NCBI RefSeq assembly: GCF_050003625.1
Contig: NC_134398.1
Coordinates: forward strand, 113,188,145 to 113,252,144
Direction of reading: 5' to 3'
Source of the DNA: Haematobia irritans
Taxonomy: Eukaryota; Arthropoda; Insecta; Diptera; Muscidae
Length of the DNA stretch: 64,000 nt
The translations under genes were made by a program, and so were the position numbers. Positions within the stretch are counted from its first letter, which is position 1. The number at the start of each line of letters is the position of its first letter. Shown here piece after piece: positions 31,593-41,344 of this stretch. The notes under the pieces are model-generated. The model had not been told where the DNA came from. It saw only the letters and a program-made list of their open reading frames with translations, and made no database searches.

Positions 31593-32818
31593 ATGCAGAG
31601 AAATTCAAAGACATCCACTGGGTTGCTATCTTCAGGGCCAGTGGACGGGTATCGACTGGAGTTATAAATTTGGGCAATGACCAAGAGTTAGACCCAATTA
31701 GTCGACCTGTAGACGGGTCGACAGGTGGCGACACTTTGACAAGTCGAACCTTTTCCAAGGTAACGGCATCAAAAGGAGGCAATCCCTCACGAAAGAGATT
31801 CAAGGAACGCAGAAATGCTTTGTTTATCCTAAAGAAATTAGGATCAGTCGACCCAAGCACGTTGTCGGCTAAACAAAGCGATTCCTTAAAATGGGCTCAA
31901 GGAATTCTTGAGGCTGGAAAAAGGGAACGATCACCGGATGAGCTGTCATCCTCCAAAAGGGATCAACGATCGTTTTCCTCAGTTGCTAAAGACAGCCTTG
32001 TGGTGGCTATCATTAATAAAGGAGCATTGGACGGTATGGTTCCAAAGCAAAAATGGGGGGAAATTGAGAATGCTTTGTCTGGCGTCTACTCACAGGCGCT
32101 GGAAAAGTTTCCCGGTCCAGATTCTCGACACCAAAAGGCTGGTTGGTATCAAGGACGATTTAAGCTAGTCGCATTTGAGGACCAGATGTCTATAGAATGT
32201 TTTAAAGCTGCTCTGATACTAATTGGTGAAGTTTGGGAAAGAGCTGCTCTAGAGTTAGTCAAGATGAAAGACATACCGGCTAGACCTAGAGCACATGCGT
32301 GGATACCTGCAAACCCTCCTGACCCTGAATCTATTTTAAATAGACTGAAACAATGCAATCCAGATCTTCCAACAGCTGATTGGAAGGTTGGCCGTTTGGA
32401 TGAAGTGGATGGGCCAAGGCGGCATGCAGTGTATATATCGAACACTTAGTCTTTGCCACATCTAGCAAAGTCTCAGGGCCGTGTATGTTATGGCTTTCAT
32501 TATACACAAATGAAGGTATATAAAAACGATCAGCTAAAGGATTCGGAAATCGACAAGCCTCTGTCTGAATCAGAAATAAGCGGATCCTCTTGAGAAGTCG
32601 AGGGAGATACCAAAGATGCAGACTTGGATAGATACCGTATGCAAGAGGAGGTTTCTACTGCCTCAAAACTCACCAAACTTGAACCTATGGTTATTGCGAG
32701 AGTCACCGAGATCTCGGAAGAGGATATTCTTGATGACTCGATTGAAACGGCTGATGTGACGGTTGTTGAAAATCTCGATGGTCCTACGGATCCTCCAGAT
32801 AAATCTTCACCATTGTAA
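31593..32818 (+). pseudogene. LINE ORF1, outer copy, frameshifted
   Basis: It starts MQRNSKTSTGLL like the inner copy, but one base is missing in GGGCCAGTGG (intact GGGCCCAGTGG), shifting the frame after about residue 15. It reopens at 31670 (GNDQELDPISRPVDG) and reads to a TAG at about 32447, just after HAVYISNT, where the inner copy has Glu. The C-terminal part, with another stop near 32590, ends PPDKSSPL at 32818. The protein matches the inner ORF1 along its length. Confidence 0.9.
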
Positions 32819-35546
32819 GGCTGCATGTGCTTTCTTAAAAGTTCTCCTGATGAAAGAGGACATAGACATAGTTCTTATTCAAGAACCATATGTTTATAGA
32901 AACAAAATATGTGAACTAAGTACTCCGGGGTTCAAACTATTGCAGTATACTGGTAATGATGTAAATCGAGCCTGTATAATTGCTAAAAACGAGCTCAACT
33001 TGTTTCTGCTTCCTTCAATGTGCAATACAGTCACTGTCGTTGCCAGTTTAGAAATAGCCAAATGCAAATATTGGGTATTTTCGGTCTACATGGGACATGA
33101 TAGGGAGATGCCTCCATGCGCCGTTAACCCATTAGTTGAGGAGTCATTGAAAACAAAGACAAACCTCATTATGGGATGCGATGCAAATGCACATCATAGA
33201 ATATGGAGAAGTGGTGACATTAATACAAGAGGAGAGTCACTCCTAGAGTTTATTTTGCGTACTAATTTGGTAGTTTGCAATAAGGGAGATGCCCCAACCT
33301 TTGTTACTAGAAACAGGCAAGAGGTTTTGGACGTCACCTTGGCCTCGCAAGAACTGAATGAAATGATATCTGATTGGCAGGTTTTAAGTGAACACACCTT
33401 CTCAGATCATCGATACATCAGTTTCAAATTTGATGTTCATACCACCAAGACCATATTTCCGCCAAATGTGAGGAGACGCTGGAGGTACTATTGGACACAC
33501 ATTTTCCCGGAAATCAAACGGTTGAACCATGTACTGGCGGTGCCACAGTGGCTCAGCGGTCGTTTTCTATCGAGGAAATTACTCCGGCGGAGTTACAAGC
33601 GGTGGCTGACAGAATTATCCCCTGGTTGTCGGCGATATATATAGGATGTATCAACTTAGCATATATTCCAGGAAAGTGGAGGGAATCAAAAGTCGTTTTC
33701 ATACCTAAAGTGGGAAAAGCCTCTCTCTCGAATGCGAAGGATTTCCGACCAATCAGCTTATCATGATTCCTACTTAAGACTCTGGAGAGTATGATAGATA
33801 TTTAGAACCAGCGTCCATTCAAGTTTGCTCTCGAAACGACAACATGCATACTCGAAGGGCAGGTCTACTGAGACCGCATTACATGAACTAGTCAGCTTTA
33901 TTGAAAGCTCACTATCTGTCAAAGATAGTGAGCTTTCTAGACATCGAAGGGGCGTTCAATAACGTCCATCCGAGCTCGATATTAAAGGGACTTACAACTC
34001 TGAATGTTGATCCAGGTATACTTAGGCTGTTAGACGAACTAAGGAAGAGACGCATTTCAGCCACACTAGGACAAGCAAACATTAAAGGTATGTGAACAGA
34101 GGCACTCCTCAAGGAGGAGTTCTATCACCTCTTCTTTGGAATGTTGTTATAAACGACCTTCCGGTTTACCTAGAAAAAGAAAGGATACAAGTGGTGGCAT
34201 ACGCAGATGATGTGGCGCTAGCAGTCAGGGGAAAAATCCCATCCACAATCAGAGATATTATACAGAGAGCTCTCCGGATGATTGAGAAATGGGCGAAAGA
34301 TAATGGTCTTGGTGTAAATCCAGCAAAGACAGAAATAGTCATGTACTGCAAAGATCGCAAAACTCCCACGGTTAGGCCCATTTCCTTAGGGGTACTGAAA
34401 TTCCCTTTGGTGAGTGTGCAAAATACCTTGGCGTTATTTTGGACAGGAAGCTGAACTTTAAGCTTAATATTGAAGAAACGGCGATGAAAGCAACCGTAGC
34501 TTTATACTCGTGCAAAAAGACAATAGGGAAAAAGTGGGGACTAAAACCAAAAATTGTGCATTGGCTATACACGGCAGTTGTTAGACCTATAATGCTATAT
34601 GGAATTGTAGTCTGGTGGCCGGCACTTCACCAGCCACCAAGTTTAGACAAAGTTCAGCGTATGGCGTGCTTGTGTATCTCAGGCGCATTCAGCAAGACAG
34701 GAACAAATTCCCTTAATGTCATGCTGCATCTATTGCCGTTAGACATTTTGGCCAAACAGTCAGCTGTAACAACGGCTGTGCGGTTGCGCGAGCTATCGCT
34801 GTGGTCGGAAAAAAGTTACGGTCACAGTTCGGTCCTCAAAATAATGCCAGATGTGCCTAACGTAGTGGATTGCACTTTGGCGAGACCACTTTTCGACAAA
34901 AAGTTTGAAACTCTAATTCCCAACTGTGAGGCGTGGTGTACACGGACCCCGGGAATAAAAGATATATAGATTTCTACACCGATGGCTCCAAATTGGATGT
35001 CCAAGTGGGTTTCGGAGTATATTCTAAAGATCTGGAACTTCGAATAGCGAAAAGATTACCTGATCACTGTAGTGTTTTTCAGGCTGAAATATTAGCAATA
35101 AGAGAAGTGGTGAATTGGCTGAGAAGTAATGCTCCAAGCAATATTGGCATTAATTTATACTCAGACAGTCAACCTGTTACAACCTGGGTTGTAACGATAC
35201 CAAGCAAATATGGCCCCATTTAAACTTAAACCGCACACTAGATATGCTAGTGTTCTCGAGACGCCAGATACCACTCCTGATATCTGCTATAACGGGTCGC
35301 TGCCTGATAGGCGATTTTGCAAAAACTATTGGTGCGAAGTATAATGACTATTGTATGAGCTGTCAGGATGCGGAGGAAAAGGAATCAATAAAACACCCCT
35401 TGTGTGAGTGTCCTGCATTTTGTGTAAGCCGTAAGCAAATTTTAGGGGCATATAGCTTCAGATTACTGGCGGACCTGGAAAACGTTAACTTAAGCAGTCT
35501 GCTAAAGTGTTTGGAACAATCTTGTTGGTTCAACAGAAGAAAATAA
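32778..35546 (+). pseudogene. LINE ORF2, outer copy, heavily deleted
   Basis: The endonuclease is nearly complete (QINLHHCKAACAFLKV, IQEPYVYRN, MGCDANAHHRIW, SDHRYISF). About 440 bp after PPNVR is missing, so the frame jumps to THFPGNQTVEPC. The RT lacks the SPGPDG motif and is broken around 33765-33945. RGTPQGGVLSPLLW and YADDVAL survive at 34092-34220. A frameshift at about 34385 is identical to that in the inner copy. RNase H is cut after YSDSQP, losing the PGHRNI-CEAD part, and ends SLLKCLEQSCWFNRRK. Confidence 0.9.
33904..33936. repeat. Perfect 14-bp stem hairpin in LINE RT
   Basis: AAAGCTCACTATCT pairs perfectly with AGATAGTGAGCTTT around a 5-base loop. It lies just before RT motif A in the outer LINE, at the site where the inner LINE is deleted. 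It is probably the result of slippage or a local templated insertion. Confidence 0.7.
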
Positions 35547-35676
35547 TCGAGAAGGTTCAGCGGTTAAAACTAGAAGTGCCCATATGTAATAGGTACTTTT
35601 AGTTAATGTGGTATCACAATGGACTGAATAGTCTAAATGAGCCTGAATCTTAATCGGGCTGCCACTTTAACCTAAC

Positions 35677-36150
35677 CAGGCTCACGCACACTCACGCACG
35701 ATTTTTTTTTGTAGGTCTCACGCACACTCACGAAAAGCAAATTTGTACTCTCGCACACTCACGCACGAAAATGTCGTGACTCACGGAAAATACCGTCACT
35801 CACTAAAATATCGTGACTCACGAGAAACGTCGCGACTCACGAATAATTTTATGAGTAATTTGCCTGAGGTATGTGTCTGAAATCATGAGCCCGATTAAAA
35901 TCGAGAGCATTATTAAACTCTTAACATCGTAGGTGTCACTAAAATTGTAAATTAATTTAACTCTTAAGCGTTTTATGTTGGTGAGCGGGATTATTTTCGA
36001 GAGCGTAGTTCGTTACTCACGCACACTCACGAAGATATTATTTTCGTGACTCACGCTCACGCACGACATTTTGGATTGGTAATCACGCTCACGCACACTC
36101 ACGTCGTTGCCATGAGAGTGACTCACGCCTCACGCGTGAGTCACGAAAAT
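35677..36150. repeat. CACG-rich repeat, right remnant
   Basis: Continues the repeat interrupted by the LINEs: CTCACGCACACTCACGCACG and many GTGACTCACG / CACTCACGAA words up to GCGTGAGTCACGAAAATTTT at about 36135. High CpG density against an AT-rich background. The first 12 bases are the LINE target-site duplication. Confidence 0.6.
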
Positions 36151-37084
36151 TTTCTTGCAAGATTTCCGAAAAATGATCGGCATTAAATACTTTTTACTTT
36201 TTTTTGCTTGAAATCCACTTTGAATTTCGAAATTCAAATTATAATTGATACGTTTATTAAGCTTTTACATGAAAAACTCCATAAATTAAGAATGGGAAGC
36301 CAAGTACTCTAAACCTAAATTTAAAATTTAATTGCGTACATCCAAAGAAAACAAAGTATTGCAAACATTATTCTTTTGTTACAGTTTTTGTTTTTTTTCT
36401 AATATGCCAAAAAAGCTTTTGAACCAAAATTTTGAATGTTTAATAAACAAAATAAATTTTATTTCACAGTCCATTTAATTTTTGACTTATAGTCTTAAAT
36501 AAGACAAATTATTAGGTTTCGTAGTAAAAATTTAATGTGATAGTATTATATACAATCTCAAAATCTTGCAAACATTAATGAAATGTATATAAAATTACAT
36601 TATTTCCGTTTTCAAAAGTTGTATTTGTTACAAGGTTCGAGTGAAAGGGACCAACTAAAGTTTTTTATTTTCTTTAACCCTCCGATGAGTGAGAAGGTCC
36701 CTTTTTGCCTTTTCAAACTTAAATTACTCCTACTTCGGCCACTACAACCCGCCCCCAAAGTTACTCTGTATTCCAAAGTATTTTGTTGCGCATCTTTTGG
36801 AAAAAAATCAAGCCGATCGGATCATTACTTTAGGAGTTATTGAGGTTTTAGTGAGAATAGTACGCGGACGTGTGAATAGGTCCGTATGGACCTTGTACTG
36901 AATTCCACTAATAAATGCATGTTTTTGGGCATCATTATAATATTTTTATTGTTTCAACACATTACTTGTTCTGAACACAAAGACCTAAACTCAAAGACAT
37001 TAGGGATGATGATAAAAACAAAAAATTCTAAGAACAAAAATAAACATTCGAATTTCGAAGAACAAAAATACAAACATATTTTTT
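36151..37084. other. Non-coding interval with a family C scrap
   Basis: About 36480-36560 resembles the family C body (GTTTCGTAGTAAAAATTTAA also at 14430). The overlapping short frames between 36583 and 37098 show no protein similarity. The latter part may be the 5' region of the piggyBac-like element that follows. Confidence 0.4.
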
Positions 37085-38703
37085 TTAGTCGTCATTGAGA
37101 GAGCTTGCGAGAGAGATTGAGAAGGAGTGGAAGCCAGTGTCAGTGAAAGAGTTTGACGCCTTTGGAGCTATTCTTTTATATGCTGGACTCACAAGATCAA
37201 ACCATGAACCAACTATGGAATTATGGGACGCGACGCGTTGCCCAATATACAAAGCTGCGTTGTCGTACGATCGCTTCATGTGTATAAAGCAATTTACACG
37301 CAGAGAAGAAACATGATTGTCACAATCATATTCGAAGAGCAAAATAATATGATAGGAGCTATTTTTGCGGCGACCATGTAACATTTTAACCTGCAACCAT
37401 GTTGGATCAGTGAACATGGTTCTAAGAAAAATATAATTGTCCTCATCTAAAATGTTATTATATTGATAAAACGAATTTTGTTTGAATGAAAAGACAATGG
37501 TCACGATTTAAAATGTTATGGTATTCATTCAAAATGTTTTTCTTCTAGTTAAAAGAACATGGTCACAACCTAAAATGTTTTGATCTTTATTAAAAAACTG
37601 TTTTCATCGTCGAAAAAAGGACGCCACTTGAGAAAAGTAAACACAAAATTACATTTATTTGTTTGTTTATATTTATTTATAAACTAATTCATTGTTTGTG
37701 TGTATTTATAATGCCGTTCAAGCAAACATCATATATTTTTACACATTTTTTTTTTTCAATTTCAACAATAAGTAATTATTCCATATTTACATCGTGTCCA
37801 TCAAATGTACAAACGCAGAAATCATGTAACTGCAAATAAAAATAAATGATCCATATAGCAAAATGCAGAACAAAAAACAGGTACATTTTTTCAATTACAC
37901 TTTCCTTTTTTGTGTTCACATAAAACCACGTGCCACTTCTGAATAAATTAACACAAAACACAGTAAATCCGTATTCTCCGCCCATTCCAAGAAACAATCA
38001 ACACACGACTGACGCGCAAAATGAAAATCGTGTGTACCTGCTCAATGTTTTTATAAAATTCTTTTCGCTGCAAAAAAATTAAAAAATTAAATGGTCACGA
38101 AAAAAATGTAAATGGTCTTTATGGTCATGTAATGGTTCTAGACATATCTATACTTAACCTATAAAAATACTTTTTTCCCTGTAAAAAAGTAAAAAAATTG
38201 AATGGTCAGGTACATGATTTTCCCGACCATTTAATGGTCTCAAATTCTATCATTTAAATGATAGAATATGTTTGCGGTATTTGAGAACCATTCAAATGCT
38301 TATTGCCACCATACATTTTTCTCCGCTCGAAAACTATTTTTACAAATACAAAATACATGGTTTTCGCGACAATTACATGCTCTAGATAAGCATTAAATGG
38401 ATGCGGCAACCATGTCCAAACATGGTTTTTCTGTGCGTGTACTCTTGACGTGGCGCGTATTTTGTTGTACAGTGCGCTACAACAAAACATTCATTCTACA
38501 GGAGTTCAAGAAGAACCCGAAGCGTATCATCAATAGTACATTATTTGGGTTCAACGAGGGTGGTGAACGTGCTCTCCACAATGCACTACACCTGCCTCGT
38601 TGACGAGCAAACCGAGAAGCGGAGGCCCTACGCCATATTAGATTACAACGCCAACAAATGCGGCGTTGATACCATGGATCCCATGGATCAAATGCTAGGC
38701 ACT
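37085..38703 (+). pseudogene. piggyBac-like transposase fragment
   Basis: The first block reads EFDAFGAILLYAGLTRSNHE, ELWDATRCPIYKAALSYDRF (37120-37296), a hallmark of the piggyBac DDE transposase N-terminal catalytic region. After a 1,143-bp MITE (37297-38439) it resumes with FKKNPKRIINSTLFGF and, in another frame, AILDYNANKCGVDTMD near 38640, the conserved DYN-K-GVD-D motif. The central catalytic part between them is missing. The 3' end is cut by mariner copy C at 38704. It is inactive; the TTAA ends are not seen. Confidence 0.85.
37297..38439. mobile_element. CACGCAGAGAAG TIR element inside piggyBac-like gene
   Basis: The ends are CACGCAGAGAAGAAACATG and the inverse of CACGCACAGAAAAACCATG, with TA at 37295-37296 and 38440-38441. 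The interior is rich in AACATGGT / ACCATGTT and AATGGTC words on both strands. It is 1,143 bp and encodes nothing. Its termini resemble those of the CACTCAG and CACAGA families in pattern, suggesting one mobilising Tc1/mariner-type source. Confidence 0.7.
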
Positions 38704-38705
38704 TA

Positions 38706-39994
38706 ACAGGTTGGCTGATAAGTCCCCGGTCTGACACACAGATGGCGTCGCTAGTATTAAATCATATTATTTTTATATAGTACCAACTTTCAAATGATTC
38801 GTGTCAAAATTTGACTTCTGTAAGTCAATTAGTTTGTGGGATAGAGCGCCTTTTGTGAAGCAACTTCTGTTATTGTGAAAAAATGGAAAAAGAAGGAATT
38901 TCGTGTTTTGATAAAATACTGTTTCCTGAAGGGACAAATACGGTGGAAGCAAAAACTTGGCTTGATAATGAGTTTCCGGACTCTGCCCCAGGGAAATCAA
39001 CAATAATTGATTGGTATGCAAAATTCAAGCGTGGTGAAATGAGCACGTAGTACGGTGAACGCAGTAGACGCCCGAAAGAGGTGATTACCGACGAAAACAT
39101 CAAAAAAATCCACAAAATGATTTTGAATGACCGTAAAATGAAGTTGATCGAGATAGCAGAGGCCTTAAAGATATCAAAGGTACGTGTTGGTCATATCATT
39201 CATCAATATTTGGATATGCGGAAGCTCTGTGCAAAATGGGTGCCGCGCGAGCTCACATTTGACCTAAAACAACAATGTGTTGATGATTCTGAGCGGTGTT
39301 TGCAGCTGTTAACTCGTAATACACCCGAGTTTTTCCGTAGATATGTGACAATGGATGAAACATGGCTCCATCACTACACTCCTGAGTCCAATCGACAGTC
39401 GGCTGAGTGGACAGCGACCGGTGAACCGTTTCCGAAGCGTGGAAAGACTCAAAAGTCCGCTGGCAAAGTAATGGCCTCTGTTTTTTTGGGATGCGCATGG
39501 AATAATTTTTATCGATTATCTTGGGAGGGGAAAAACCATCAACAGTGACTATTGGCGTTACTGGAGCGTTTGAAGGTCGAAATCGCGGCAAAACGGCCCC
39601 ATATGAAGAAGAAAAAAGTGTTGTTCCACCAAGACAACGCACCGTGCCACAAGTCATTGAGAACGATGGCAAAAATTCATGAATTGGGCTTCGAATTGCT
39701 TCCCCACCCACCGTATTCTACAGATCTGGGCCCCAGCGACTTTTTCTTCTTCTCAGACCTCAAAAGGATGCTCGCAGGGAAAAAATTTGGCTGCAATGAA
39801 GAGGTGATCGCCGAAACTGAGGCCTATTTTGAGGCAAAACCGAAGGAGTACTACCAAAATGGTATCAAAAAATTGGAAGGTCGTTATAATCTTTGTATCA
39901 CTCTTGAAGGGAGCTATGTTGAATAATAAAAACGAATTTTGACAAAAAAAAATGTGTTTTTCTTTGTTAGACCGGGGACTTATCAGCCAACCGT
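38706..39994 (+). mobile_element. Himar1-like mariner, copy C, near full length
   Basis: The left end ACAGGTTGGCTGATAAGTCC follows TA (38704-38705). The right end is TTATCAGCCAACCGT with one T missing, then TA (39995-39996). About 1,289 bp, the full mariner length. It inserted into the piggyBac-like pseudogene, whose 3' remainder is not seen beyond it. Confidence 0.93.
38883..39925 (+). pseudogene. Himar1-like transposase, copy C
   Basis: ATG at 38883 is retained, but an extra base shifts frame at codon 4-5. A Glu codon is TAG near 39047. From 39081 the frame is long and good: HTH, WVPREL, TPEFFRRYVTMDETWLHHY (first catalytic D). An extra T at about 39485 and a 5-bp deletion near 39550 (GACTATTGGCG) break it again. 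The C-terminal part (39552-39926) is intact with FHQDNAPCHKS, PPYSTDLGPSD and GSYVE. It has at least five inactivating lesions. Confidence 0.9.
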
Positions 39995-40117
39995 TAGAAT
40001 TATCGCTAAAACCATCACCGCAAAAGCAACCCATACAGTCAAGCAATTATATTTATTGACCAGATTGTTGGGCACATTCAAGCCGATTTAAGAAAAATTT
40101 ATTTAACCCTCCGAGTG

Positions 40118-40675
40118 ACAGTTCTGAGCTCGCACGGCACCCATTTTGCACAGAACTTCCGCAAATCCAAATATTGCTGCATGATATGACCAACACGTTT
40201 CTTTGATATCTTTAAGGCCTCTGCTATCTCAATCAACTTCATTTTATGGTCATTGATAATCATTTTATGGATTTTTTGATGTTTTCATCGGTAACCACCT
40301 CTTTCGGGCCTCCACTGCGTTAACCGTACAACGTGCTCATTTCACCACACTTGAATTTTGCATACCAATCAATTATTGTTGATTTCCCTGGGACAGAGTC
40401 CGGAAACTCATTATCAAGCCAAGTTTTTGCTTCCACCGTATTTTTTCCCTTCAGAAAACAGTATTTTATCAATACACAAAATTCCTTTTTTTCCATTTTT
40501 TTCACAATAACAAAAGTTGCTTCACAAAAGACGCTCTATCTCACAAACTAATTGACTTACAGACGTCAAATTTTGACACGAATCATTTGAAGGTTGGTAC
40601 TATATAAAAATAATATGCATTTAATACTAGCGACGCCATCTATGTGTCAGACCGGGGACTTATCAGCCAACATGT
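40118..40675 (-). mobile_element. Himar1-like mariner, copy D, 5' half only
   Basis: The 5' terminus at 40675 (ACATGTTGGCTGATAAG on the minus strand) is followed by TA. The sequence runs through the transposase N-terminus and stops at 40118, at the codons for the WVPREL motif. The catalytic domain is absent. It lies 123 bp from copy C and is inverted to it, so the two make an inverted repeat of over 500 bp. Confidence 0.9.
40119..40505 (-). pseudogene. Himar1-like transposase N-terminus, copy D
   Basis: It starts M-EKKEFCVLIKYCFLKGKN (ATG near 40496) and reads to GEMSTLYG, where a substitution-rich stretch and stop end the frame at 40320. The HTH follows in a shifted frame (MILNDHKMK-like, then HINQYL-like) and is truncated. 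It retains only DNA-binding sequence. Confidence 0.8.
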
Positions 40676-40679
40676 TATA

Positions 40680-40815
40680 TTGATGACAATCAGGTACATG
40701 GCCTAGTGGATAGTATTTTGGCTTAAAAACTGTACGGTTCGAATCTCCCTACAGACGAAAGGTAAAAAATTAAAATCGAATAATTTCTTCTACATTATTT
40801 TTATGTTAAAATAAA
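40680..40815 (+). repeat. Family B tRNA-headed repeat fragment
   Basis: It carries GGCCTAGTGGATAGTATTTT, then GTACGGTTCGAATCTCCC (B box), then AATAATTTCTTCTACATTAT. Same order as at 14753-14870; the remainder of the body is missing. Confidence 0.65.
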
Positions 40816-41344
40816 AAAAATGTTGAGTTAGTCTTTATTAAATTTTTGTCACATCCTGCAAGAGAGTCAACAATTATCGCGAAAAATCTATACTTTTCTT
40901 CCAAACCAAACTTCTTGTAGCGAAAAGCAAACGTGAAACGTTGGTGGTTTGTTTGAAGTTTCGTGTGAGAGGAAACAATTATTTTTTTTGCGTATATCCT
41001 TATTATAATTCTATTCTTCTGTGGATCAGAATCAATACCAAAGTGGTTTCGTATCCATGACAATCTGTATGCAATGATTTAGCAGATATCGTGGTAAATG
41101 AATTGGTATCCCAAGCCTGCATTCTAACACTTTTCCCTTTTAACAACAAAAAGAAGACACCACGCAAAAAATCTATAGATTAACGAAGTTGTCTTTTCAT
41201 GTTAAATTAATTTCATTTCATGTCAAATTAATATTTATTTACGAATATCCATTGTCCATGAAGATATATATACATCACAAAAAGTTTCTACTTTTCATGC
41301 TACATCAAAAAGATCTAAAATTTCGTTTGGGAGGAAACAATTTA
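40816..41344. other. Non-coding interval, nothing recognised
   Basis: No repeat end, motif or supported frame. Confidence 0.35.

Larger units (their letters stand above)
26499..35676 (+). mobile_element. Non-LTR retrotransposon (LINE), outer copy, plus strand
   Basis: The 5' UTR starts at 26499 (TTCATTCAACCGTCGAACGG). It is split at 26599 by a second LINE and resumes at 31588. The 3' end at 35676 is GGGCTGCCACTTTAACC. Duplications CAGGCTCACGCA at 26487-26498 and 35677-35688 define the insertion. The element encodes ORF1 and an endonuclease/RT/RNase H ORF2, but internal deletions (about 440 bp after the endonuclease, about 70 bp at the start of RT, about 240 bp in RNase H) and many frameshifts make it inactive. 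The RNase H domain and lack of LTRs suit the I/LOA group. Confidence 0.9.
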
